From positions 66,877,771 through 66,941,770 of the forward strand of contig NC_080672.1 of the NCBI RefSeq assembly GCF_030247195.1: a stretch of 64,000 nucleotides of DNA, in the 5' to 3' direction. The translations under genes and the position numbers were made by a program. Positions within the stretch are counted from its first letter, which is position 1, and the number at the start of each line of letters is the position of its first letter. The notes beneath the pieces were generated by a model that saw only the letters and a program-made list of their open reading frames with translations, was not told the DNA's origin and made no database searches. Source of the stretch: Topomyia yanbarensis. Lineage: Eukaryota > Arthropoda > Insecta > Diptera > Culicidae. This document shows, in pieces, positions 10,853-20,925 of the stretch.

Positions 10853-13800
10853 ATGTCACAAGGGACATACGTCAGCAAGTATGCTGGCGAATTCTGTAAA
10901 TTGGTCGTTGAAGGCGACCTTGCCAAGATCAAATCAAAATTCAAAGACTTTGTGCTGGATTATCAAACTCCGGAAGATCTGAACACCCCACTGCATCTAT
11001 CGATCATTGCCCAGCAGAATCGCAATGACATCATTCAATTCCTCATCGAATCTGGTGCGGATTGCGATCTGCGGAATTCGATGAACCTGACCGCTTCCGA
11101 ACTAGCGATCAATCTAAACTTTCTCGATGTGACCAAATTCATGCTGGCGATAGAGTTCCGCAACTTGTCGGACTATCGATGCTTCTACCGGTTGATTCGC
11201 CGTGGATCGGTCCCGCTGCTTCAGCTGTTTCTTGAGCTGAAAAACTTCGATGTTCACCAGCAGATCCACTTTCTGTCCAGCGTTTGGCATGAACTGTACG
11301 TGAAGAACGTTCAGATCTCGAAGAATATGGAAAACTTTTTGGAATATCAACTGCTCAACTATAGCTACGCATATCACCATCCACCGAGCCAGAAACCAGA
11401 TCGGTTAAAGTTCGACAAGGAGCACGAAAATCGCATCGATCTGATTGTGGAGTATACGCGGTATCTAACCGGGCAGTACGCCACCGACAATCTGAACGAC
11501 TTTGACGACAAGTTCCTGCTGGCAGTTAAAATCATCTACGATAATTTGTTTTTCATCAAGGACAAACACGAGTTTGCCCATCTGCCAATGGTAGAAATTG
11601 AGAGGTGTCTTGCGATATTTCTGGCGATTTTCAAGAAAAATCCAGACTACGAGATCTACAAGCTGATCATCAACAAGAAGCAGTTGCTGCTTTTTCTGAC
11701 GGCTGTTTGCGACGAGTTGGATAAAATCAAAAAAGATCTGCTGGACAAGGAGAACCGCAGCCAACAAAAGTGGACAAATGATCTTTTTCTGCACTTGATT
11801 AACTGCATTCGGGATGCGGCCCCTGCTAAATCGACGAAAGCCATCAATGCGCACTGGAAGAAGAAGTGTCCGCTGAAAAAGAAGCTTATTTACTACGTGA
11901 AATCAAGACTCAAAGCGAATCCGGAGCTGAACGCTATTCAGGCGAGGTTGGTTAACAATTTGTCTAAAATGGAGCTGGAAATTGTACGGGCAGAGATGAA
12001 GACGAAAGAGTTCCTCAATCTTACAAGAACCGTATCCCGGAAGAATTACGTTGTGTTCAAACGGTTAAGGAAAACGTCCGATCATTTGGCGCAGTTGTAC
12101 GCGATCAAGAAGATTCTGCGTTATCTGGATGGGATTTCCAGGGTGCAGTTGCCTCAGTATCAGGTTTCTAGCGTACTGGCGATCAAGCGAACACTGCAAG
12201 TTCTGGCAGACACCAGCAATAGTACAAAATACAGTCCACGAATCCAGCGGAAGCTGGACTACGTGATTAACAAGATTCTGCCGCTCAATTTGGACGTTGA
12301 GTTGAGAGACTACTATATACCGAACGTTTCGCTGTACAAGCTGTGCTCCGATAAGCTGGAAAACCGGCTGATGCCGTTTGCTGAAGTGCAGTGTAGTCTC
12401 AAGTCCGTGCGGCGCTACTTTTCGCACATTTTCGACCTGAAGATTTTGGAAGCGTACAAATGCTATCTCGGCAATGTGCATCAGCTGAAGGATCGTGTGC
12501 AGGTGAAAACCTACAATCAGTACGTGGGAGAGGCGAATCGGTTGTACTTTGAGAATCACACCCTAGATGATCTGTATTTTGAGCTTGAAGACTGTATACG
12601 AGCGGTGGAGGAACTTCAGGAAACCTTCAACCAGCAACATGACGATAAGATCAGCGATCTGCTGAGGTGTATTCACCAGCCGTTAGCCCACCGGTATGAG
12701 ATGTTGCTACGGGAAGGTAGTGGATTGCTGGCAACAATCAGCTCCAACTTTAGCACCAGTATGCTGTTGGGCAATGCCAACCAGGACATGGGCAAGATAA
12801 AACGAATCGTTCGAAGCTTTCTGCACGAAAGGTACCCAAAGTACGACATCAGCAGCGATAGTCAGTTGGTAAGCGTGAACTTTGTTCTGCAGGAGATGTT
12901 GCACCTGTTCACCAACTATCTCTACCAGTATCAAATGGATGAGCGTGTCTCGAAGAACTTTATCACAATGATTCACATACTGAATGTGGAACGCTACTTT
13001 GCCACCGATCACTTTCTACCGCAAAGAGGCAGGGAGTACGACAGTCTGCTACATCAGAACTACACCAACGAGATTCTGAAAAAGTTTAACCTGCCAAACC
13101 TCAGCTCACTGGAGTTCGCCGTACTTCACGAACAGCTTGCGATCAACTACTACGACAACTGTTTCAACCTGGACAAAAAGTACGCCGTGATGACGATGTT
13201 CATGAAAACTACCAATCGCCAAATCAACGACGCTATCGTAAAACGTAACAAGCGAATGGATCGCGACGAATTCCAATCCTATTTGGAGAGTAAACTGAAG
13301 CTGATCGGACAGTTTCTGCCGTGCAGTGACTTCAACGAAGTAACCCAATTCATCAACGAGGCTGCTCCACATGTGGAGTTTGCGCTGGAGTTCTGCTTGC
13401 TGGAAATCTGCGAAATTCTAACCGACCTGAACGTGTTCCAGGACAACTCGTACGTACTGAAGCTCCAATCGTCGATCATCAGCGGTAGGAACCTGCGCGA
13501 GTATTTGCTGCATGATCCACTGACCTACGACATGCTCACCTTAACGCACAGTACCAAGGTGAAAGTCTTCCTTAATGGACTGATCTTCAAGAGTAATGAC
13601 TTTAAGCTGTACCAGCCGGCGAACAATTTAAAGGTGAACATTAACGATCTGGCGACAATCAACGAAAATCTCGTCAACAGCTACAAGATGAAGTGGAGTT
13701 GGGTTGAACAGCAGGAGCGCCTATTCAAATCGGTCGAGAACATTGATTTGAAGTTGCTGCAAGCGCTGACACCGGACTACGCGGATATTCGAGGGATGAG

Positions 13801-15736
13801 ATTGGGTACGCTGCAGGAGCAGGCTCCGATTGCCGAGTACGAGATTATCGATTACACCATCAAAAACAATCTGAAGGCAATGATTGACTTCCTGGCGGAT
13901 GACGTACAAGCGATTTCGTTCGAAAAGCAACAGTTCTTCCAATATTTGCTGGTGCGAAGCTTCGGATCGTTGTTCGTCGATGCGCACGTCAATCTAACGG
14001 GGCTACACGAGCGACAGGCCACGATCCTGTACATGGCGCTGTATTTTCGAGCTTACGAAATTTTCCTGGATAATGTGAAAAAGTTTGAGCTTAGCATAAA
14101 CTTGTCCAAGATAGCGAAATACATCAACCACGAGTTTATCGATAAGATCGCTAAGCAGATGAAGGATATCGGTTGGAACTGTCACGACGAGAATGGTGCC
14201 ACAATTCTGGATCAGTGTATTCAGAAGGGAGACACTCAGGCGGTTAGGAAGCTGATCAAGCTGAGTGTCGATGTGAACCAGTGCAATGCGGATGGCGGTA
14301 CGGCTTTGCATCGGGCCTGTAGTCTAGGGTTGAACGATATCGTCCGGATATTGGTCAAACAGAACGTTCAAATCGGTGCTGTTAACGAGCACAATCGTCT
14401 GCCGTTGAGCTACGCCATACAGTACAACGATAACGAAATTATTCCTGCGCTCATAAGCGACGAGATCAACGTAAGATCGGAGCGGCTGAATCTGGTTAGT
14501 GCGGCGGTGAAATTCGGTAACCTGGAGGCGTTGAAATACCTGCTTGATACTCGACAAATTAGTTTGTCGGCAAAGCTAGACCACGAAGATAACACGTTGA
14601 TACACCTGTGTGCTATTCATGCCCAGGAGGAGATCCTCAGGTATTTGATTGGTAATCACTTCAAGTACGTGCAGGACAATTTGAACCGGCAGAATTGTTA
14701 TTCGAAGACTGCGCTGCACATTGCCGTCAGCGGCGATCGTTACCGAATCGCGGAACTGTTGCTGCAACAAAAACCTTCAGTCGTACTACCGGATCAGTGC
14801 GGACTAAACGCAGTCGAGTGGGCCATCGAACGGAACAGTGTCAAAATGCTCAAATTGTTGATTAAATACAACTTCTGCCAGCAGAAAAGTTCCCTCCCGC
14901 AACTCCCGTTAACGATGGCGGTGGAAAAGAAAAACATCAGCATGCTCAAACTGCTGAACAAGATCGGATACAGCTTAAATACGGAGCCGTTGTGTCTGAT
15001 CAAGGCTGTGTATGCACAGTCGATTGAGCTGGTCAAGTATCTGGTCGGGAGTAATAAGATGTGTCTGAACTACAAGGATCCGTATGACAGCTCGGCACTG
15101 CACGTAGCGATCGCGATCGGATGTAATGAAATTGCAGCTTTCCTAATTGAAAGCGGTTCGGAGATCAACGCCATCACCAAATTCGGGGACACGCCACTGC
15201 ATGTAGCTGCGAAGCATTGCAACATAATCGCTGCTCGGATGCTCATCCTGAAGTATGCAGCGATCGACGAACGGAATTCCTCCGGACTGACTCCACTGAT
15301 GCAGGCTATGTATTCGCGTAACCTGGACATTATGAAGTTGCTGATCGGAGCCGGGGCAAACATCGAACTGCTGAAGATTCATCTGGCGGAGATCGAGCAG
15401 ATGTCGAAGATACCGACGATTCACATGTTTGCAGATAACTACGGGCTACTGGAGTTCATGATCCTCCAGCTGCAGTACGATCCGAACGTTCGGGATGGAC
15501 GGAATCAGCAGAATCTTCTGCACAAAGCATGCTACACGAACAACCTACAAATTGTCCAGTTTCTGGTGGATTGGTGCCGATTACAGACGGAGCAGCAGGA
15601 CTCCAACAGTCGAACACCACTGGCGATCGCCAACGAGTGCAAGAACTTTGACGTGGCAGAATTTCTGCGCGGCAAGAAGAGAAAGAAGTCTCAAATTACA
15701 CCCCAGCGGTACTTCGATCCGACGGGGATAATATGA
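10853..15736 (+). CDS. Large intronless ankyrin-repeat protein, 1627 aa
   Basis: Predicted scaffold-type protein encoded in one uninterrupted exon. The start is the first in-frame ATG after stops and has an A-rich context (ggaaaatgtc). Residues about 35-100 carry N-terminal ankyrin repeats (NTPLHLSIIAQQNRNDIIQF, ESGADCDLRNSMNLTASELA). Residues about 105-1090 form a long, charged, mostly helical region with no family I can name and no Walker A motif. From about 1110 to 1607 there is a C-terminal ankyrin array, with recognisable GGTALHRACSLGLNDIVRIL, KTALHIAVSGDRYRIAELLL, SALHVAIAIGCNEIAAFLIE, DTPLHVAAKHCNIIAARMLI and GLTPLMQAMYSRNLDIMKLL. The tail has a basic patch (GKKRKKSQ) that could be a nuclear signal. 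There is no signal peptide or membrane segment. Intact over 4.9 kb amid decayed repeats, it is clearly under selection. Partners and role are unknown. Confidence 0.93.
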   Translation: MSQGTYVSKYAGEFCKLVVEGDLAKIKSKFKDFVLDYQTPEDLNTPLHLSIIAQQNRNDIIQFLIESGADCDLRNSMNLTASELAINLNFLDVTKFMLAIEFRNLSDYRCFYRLIRRGSVPLLQLFLELKNFDVHQQIHFLSSVWHELYVKNVQISKNMENFLEYQLLNYSYAYHHPPSQKPDRLKFDKEHENRIDLIVEYTRYLTGQYATDNLNDFDDKFLLAVKIIYDNLFFIKDKHEFAHLPMVEIERCLAIFLAIFKKNPDYEIYKLIINKKQLLLFLTAVCDELDKIKKDLLDKENRSQQKWTNDLFLHLINCIRDAAPAKSTKAINAHWKKKCPLKKKLIYYVKSRLKANPELNAIQARLVNNLSKMELEIVRAEMKTKEFLNLTRTVSRKNYVVFKRLRKTSDHLAQLYAIKKILRYLDGISRVQLPQYQVSSVLAIKRTLQVLADTSNSTKYSPRIQRKLDYVINKILPLNLDVELRDYYIPNVSLYKLCSDKLENRLMPFAEVQCSLKSVRRYFSHIFDLKILEAYKCYLGNVHQLKDRVQVKTYNQYVGEANRLYFENHTLDDLYFELEDCIRAVEELQETFNQQHDDKISDLLRCIHQPLAHRYEMLLREGSGLLATISSNFSTSMLLGNANQDMGKIKRIVRSFLHERYPKYDISSDSQLVSVNFVLQEMLHLFTNYLYQYQMDERVSKNFITMIHILNVERYFATDHFLPQRGREYDSLLHQNYTNEILKKFNLPNLSSLEFAVLHEQLAINYYDNCFNLDKKYAVMTMFMKTTNRQINDAIVKRNKRMDRDEFQSYLESKLKLIGQFLPCSDFNEVTQFINEAAPHVEFALEFCLLEICEILTDLNVFQDNSYVLKLQSSIISGRNLREYLLHDPLTYDMLTLTHSTKVKVFLNGLIFKSNDFKLYQPANNLKVNINDLATINENLVNSYKMKWSWVEQQERLFKSVENIDLKLLQALTPDYADIRGMRLGTLQEQAPIAEYEIIDYTIKNNLKAMIDFLADDVQAISFEKQQFFQYLLVRSFGSLFVDAHVNLTGLHERQATILYMALYFRAYEIFLDNVKKFELSINLSKIAKYINHEFIDKIAKQMKDIGWNCHDENGATILDQCIQKGDTQAVRKLIKLSVDVNQCNADGGTALHRACSLGLNDIVRILVKQNVQIGAVNEHNRLPLSYAIQYNDNEIIPALISDEINVRSERLNLVSAAVKFGNLEALKYLLDTRQISLSAKLDHEDNTLIHLCAIHAQEEILRYLIGNHFKYVQDNLNRQNCYSKTALHIAVSGDRYRIAELLLQQKPSVVLPDQCGLNAVEWAIERNSVKMLKLLIKYNFCQQKSSLPQLPLTMAVEKKNISMLKLLNKIGYSLNTEPLCLIKAVYAQSIELVKYLVGSNKMCLNYKDPYDSSALHVAIAIGCNEIAAFLIESGSEINAITKFGDTPLHVAAKHCNIIAARMLILKYAAIDERNSSGLTPLMQAMYSRNLDIMKLLIGAGANIELLKIHLAEIEQMSKIPTIHMFADNYGLLEFMILQLQYDPNVRDGRNQQNLLHKACYTNNLQIVQFLVDWCRLQTEQQDSNSRTPLAIANECKNFDVAEFLRGKKRKKSQITPQRYFDPTGII

Positions 15737-18180
15737 GGAACCCTACCAGTGTTTACATTCCCAGTGAACTATCCGTTTCCTTAGCTGGTTCATGTTCCAA
15801 GTGGACGATTTCCGTACTTCAACCACCATCTTGTACCGGCCAACTCGCAATAATCAAAACAAATAATATTGCAATGGATAGTGTTTGGAGAAAATCCTCG
15901 GTTGATCAGCACCGTGTGCCGCTACGCGAGGAAAAACTCGCGAGTTTGACCAGTTTCCGTACGGAAGTCGTCTACGTCTACGTGAACGAGCACGACTTTG
16001 TGTCTGCGAGTTTGCTCTTCCTGTCAGCCCTTCTGGAGCGAGATTTGCTCGATTTTGACCGAAAGTTCCTCTTATCGTAAAGTTATCGCAGCTCGTCACA
16101 GGATTCGACTAACTGTATCCTTCAGAGCATTTCGGTGAACCGAACTGCTCCCGAAGAATCTCCACATTTAGATATTTTTTACACACTTTGCTAATCCAAA
16201 GTCATGCGCTGCCGTAGCTTTACCCACTTAGCATTACAGAAATCCGAGTCGAATCTGCCTGCAGAACTCGGGCTGAACGAGAGCAACTCGACATGACCAT
16301 GACCAGTACCGCAGATCTTTACTTGATCCACTGAACACCAAACGGCAAACCTTCACGTTCTAGTCAGTGTGGGATGTGCGTTTGTGAGTGCCATTATCCC
16401 ATGATCCCATTCCTCGTTCCGTCCCCAGTGATCTCGGATTATCGGAGGAACCCTTAACAAGTAGCAGGGAGTGTTTGCCGACTGACTTCCAATCTCATCC
16501 AGTGAAATGAAAGACTTCCCTACATTCCCAAATCTCTATATCTCTCTCTTTTATACTAGTATGTGAATGAAACATCCCTAACTGGTAGTATAGTATGAAA
16601 GGGGAGTATCCATAGCTGAGGGCAGTGTTGCCAAAAAACTAGCACAAGGCACAGACCGATGCAAAAAAATATATATACATACATATATCAATGTAATAAG
16701 AATATATCTCGCAAAAAATCTAGTTTTTAGAGAGTAAACTACAAGCAGACTAGTTTTAAATCGTGATTTACTGTGTAAAAGTGTGTGATTTTGCGCATTA
16801 AATTTGAGACCGTGTAGTTTTCTAAATCAGTGAAGCAGAAAAAAAACTAGGGCAAAATAACAATCCTTTCTTTCACTACGTTGTAGGATTTTTAGCAGTA
16901 AGAATTTATTTCCCTATGGTAAGACTAAACAAACAATTAGAGCTACACGTAAGAAATATGAAGAAAACACATTTTATCGTACCTTTAAGTAACGAAACCT
17001 CGCATATTCTTTCGTCCGGACGTTCGCAAGCATAACTCGTACCGCCGCTCCGGGTCAAGTTCCCACCTGTCATTAATGACGCATGATATAGAAAAAACCT
17101 CGCATTTTCACATAGAAAAACACCACCACTAGCACCACCCTGGTGAAGGACGATCCGCAAGCCGGCCGAAACGTTTGCGCAACGCTTCCGGGCGATTAGC
17201 ACTATAAAATATAAATTATTTATTAGGTAGACACTTGTTATGCATGCACCAAATTTATTATAACATAATAAATTTCAATGCATCATGGTAGCATCAGGAC
17301 GAGAACAACAAATCAGCAATCAGCAGTGATAGACGGGAGAAAGTGTCAATAACTGTCTCAGTCTCCGAAAGTGAAAATAACCTAACGGCATCAGAAATTC
17401 TCAAAGATCAAGATAGGGTATTCAATCAATTGACGGTGAAAAATCAGACTGAAACAATAGTTAGTCGAAGGCAGGACAAACAGGCAGACATTTATTGATA
17501 ACACACAGACAAAAATGCATGTTTCGGTCCGTCAAAATTCCAACAAAAGCAAGCCAACTAATCTGTAAACAAAACAAAACTTTATTAAGCTAAAGTCATG
17601 CAGGTGTCTCTGTTTAATGTCTAACGTTTAAAAACAGAATTATATAAACAAAAGAAGATAAACTATGAAAAAAACAAATTACAAAAAAATAAACGAAATT
17701 CCACCAGATGTCACCACTAGCTCGGTGCTGGCTTGGGCAGTCGAGACTTGCCAAATGAAGTAGAACGACACTGCCTTATGGGCAAGTTTGCGATGCGAAA
17801 AAAAACTTTCCTCCCCCACAAACGTAACAAGACCATAAAAAACAGTTTTTTTTTATTTTAGCTTCATTTTAAGTTTGATCGTAACCGCCGAGACAGAAAC
17901 TGGTGCGGTGGCGACATCTCGGGGATTAGCCAAAAAAGAAGAAAAAACGCACAACACACATTCCAATTCGAGCAAAACTGCGAGAAAGAGAGACAGTTTC
18001 AGTTCTTTCGGACTCGGACATTCCACCTGTACTTTAAGTTCTACGACTGTAACTCTGTTGCAAACAGCTAACGTTTTATTTTTCGAAAAAAAACTTTGTT
18101 TCATTTCATGCATAACAACTTTTATCTTACTACAGCAATGGACTCACTTCGCAATGTCCGACCATTTTTTTTGTTGAATA
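15737..18180 (+). other. 3' UTR / downstream region of the ankyrin gene
   Basis: No supported coding sequence; the open frames here lack domains and overlap probable UTR. Candidate polyadenylation signals AATAAA occur at 17267-17272, near 17690 and near 18175, so a long 3' UTR is possible. A short AT microsatellite lies near 16665-16690. Confidence 0.4.
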
Positions 18181-19100
18181 AATTTGATCGAAATTTGGAA
18201 AAAAATCTCTGCTTTCCATTGAATCCGAAATTCCTTTATAACATGGGCAACGAGTCTATAATGTGACGATTAATATGCGAAAGCAGCCGTTGGCGAAGTG
18301 CGACTAAGCACACAAATCTTCGTCAATCACCAATCCTGACGATATCGGCGAATAATGACTACAAATTGGAAGAAATCGAATGAAGATAAATCGAAGGGTA
18401 ATTAGCATTCGTCGGGAATATAATTATTAGTTAGACGGTTGGGTGCTCCCAGTCGGTTCGATGGGTACAACAATTCGTGGAATGAATTGTAATTTTGTTT
18501 CTTATTTTGAGATCATGTCACAAGCATGTAAAGACGTTTTTTAATTTTTTTGTACAGGGAAGTGCTCGTCGATGATGACTAATTCTACTTGGTGATTTTC
18601 CTTTAATATCGAAACTAAAAATAACGGATTTGATTCTAATAACCATCTTAGAATAATGACTTTTATTAGCATCCACAATGAACTCTGTCCTACAGTGTGT
18701 AGCGAATATCGAATTTATAAATTAAATTTCTTTTATTTATTAAGTTTATTTGACATGGATCATTGCGGCAGCTTCACGGAGCCGTGGATCTTTTGAATAT
18801 TTACAATATGTAAAAATAAAAATCAATTAAACCAAATATTATTGAGTGTCCAGTGGATCTCGTTAACGCAACTTACTATTGAGTGTTAAGATCTTCTTTC
18901 GCGGTGGGGAAACTGTTGTCTGCTGGCCTACTACATCATCATCGTTAATGCTGTTTTGATGTTCACAATCATATGCCCGCCCTTGTCTATAGCACTTCCA
19001 CGCCGATTGTGCTAGCAATTGATTTTAAGATAATAATTTAAGAATTTGTAACATTCACTGTAAATGCAATGGACAATGGCAACCATGTGGTAACTCTCTA
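18181..19100. other. Intergenic, no gene seen
   Basis: AT-rich sequence without a coding signal up to the start of the Jockey-type element. Confidence 0.5.
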
Positions 19101-19103
19101 TAC

Positions 19104-20575
19104 AGTAAAGCATTCAACCGTATTGACATACCTTTATTACTCTTCAAACTGCAAAAATATGGCATGGAAAATAAACTCTTGAAATGGCTCGAATTATATT
19201 TAACGAATCGCGAACAAACAGTTCGCTTTCAGAATATACTCTCTGAACCAATTCGTGTCACCTCTGGCGTACCCCAGGGTTCCCACTTAGGCCCTCTTCT
19301 TTTTATTTTGTACGTAAATGACTTTACCTTTATACTCAAACATCTAAAAGTGCTTATATATGCAGACGACATGAAACTTTTCATGGAAATAAGAAATGTC
19401 AAAGACGCTAAAGTATTCCAAAACGAAATCAGTCTATTCCACACATGGTGTAGCAAAAGTCTAGTCCAACTTAATGTAAAGAAATGTAACACAATAACAT
19501 TCAGCAGAAAAACTTCAAATATTCCAATAGAAATACACTTAGGAAACAAACTAGTAGAAAACTGCAAAATTGTACGTGACTTAGGCGTAATCTTAGACAC
19601 CAAGCTCACATTTGTGGAACATTAGAATACAATAATAAATAAAGCAAATAGTATGCTGGGCTTTATTAAACGCTTCAGCTATAATTTTGAAGACCCCTAC
19701 ACAATTAAATTATTATACAATACATATGTCAGGCCAATTTTGGAATATTGCAGCGTAGTATGGAACCCATACACTGTCCAGTACGAAGAACGCATCGAAT
19801 CAGTCCAAAAACAATTTCTTTTGTACGCACTTCGTAAACTAAACTGGACGACATTTCCGCTTCCATCGTATAAAGCACGTTGTATGCTCATTAACATACA
19901 AACACTGAAAGAACGCCGCAAATTTGCTATGCTTAGCTTTATCAACGACATTATTTCTCAACGTGTACAATCCGCATTATTACTCTCGCAAATCAAATTT
20001 TATGTACCTAGCCGTCAACTAAGAACTCGTAATTTATTCCAAGGACAATATTTTAGGACAAACTATGCTAAAAATAGCCCCATCAATAGAATGACGCGTC
20101 ATTATAATGAAATTTGTGCAATAATCGACCTTTCCATGCCCAGAAAACAAATTAAATTTGAACTTAATCGTAGAAATAATGTATAGTAGGGTGATGAGCC
20201 TATTTTCACCATACTAAGCAAGGTGCCTCACTAATTCGGTAATTTCTTGCCTTACAATCAATGGAATGCATAAAAATTGACATGAACTGCTTTGCTTCGT
20301 TATTAAAAACCAATATAATAACACAAATGCGTTGAAAACAGTAAAATTCTCGTGTTTGAGCACAATTAAAACTCGAATCGAGTGCCCCTATTGTTGCACT
20401 ACCATTTGACTCAATGCGTTGAACAAAGATGGCAGACACTACTCTAACCAACGGCTTCAAATGGGTAGGGTGATAATAGAAACATGATGCAAATAGGCTC
20501 ATCACCCTATATAAGCAAATATTGTAATACCATTCTATGTAGTCTACGTATGCTTGACGAAAATAAATAAATAAA
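19104..20575 (+). mobile_element. Jockey-clade LINE, 5'-truncated
   Basis: The coding part is the C-terminal half of a Jockey-type ORF2 reverse transcriptase: YSKAFNRIDIPLL at the truncated start, PQGSHLGPLLFILYVNDF near 19275, an intact YADD catalytic box near 19365, then LGVILDTKLTF near 19590. One TAG stop at 19623-19625 interrupts it, after which the frame continues through RPILEYCSVVWNP to a stop at 20186. The 3' end is an ataaataaataaa-type tail near 20560-20572. The 3' UTR is interrupted by a MITE. The single stop and otherwise open frame suggest a fairly young insertion. Confidence 0.85.
20189..20507. mobile_element. 319-bp MITE with TA target duplication
   Basis: Terminal inverted repeats read gggtgatgagcctatttt at the left and aaataggctcatcaccc at the right, flanked on both sides by TA (20187-20188 and 20508-20509). 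TA duplication with these termini fits the Tc1/mariner superfamily. It lies immediately after the stop codon of the Jockey-type ORF, inside that element's 3' UTR. It has no coding capacity. Confidence 0.85.
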
Positions 20576-20925
20576 TTGATATTGGATGCTGCTTTTACAG
20601 TTCTTATTATGGTATTGATGACTGTGTTTGGATTGGTTTGCCGTAGATGGGTGGGGCAACCGGTGCATTCTCCTCAGTATCGTCCGCACAAGGTTTTCTA
20701 TGGTGTGCCGTCTGGTTGCAGTGCATGCACGTAAGAACCTGCCCTTTGTGAGTACATAGCATGGTTTGTTTACATTTGAATTGCATAGTAAAGTGAGATG
20801 GATTAGGGCTTTCGACCAGGCTTAGTTAATGCACAGGCACATATATCAATTTTTCCTGATGATGCAGCATAAAATCAACAATCAAGTAGCCTGTTGAAAT
20901 CGACGAATATTTGATAGGCTCATTC
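20576..20925. other. Short unique stretch between two LINEs
   Basis: No gene or clear repeat recognised. It ends where the truncated R1-type copy begins. Confidence 0.4.

Noticed and set aside
10853..15736. NLR-type immune receptor reading of the ankyrin protein
   Set aside because: No Walker A or Walker B motif and no death-fold or NACHT landmarks could be seen in the central region.
15733..16080. 115-codon open frame overlapping the ankyrin gene stop
   Set aside because: Starts across the stop codon region, has no domain, and lies where the 3' UTR is expected.
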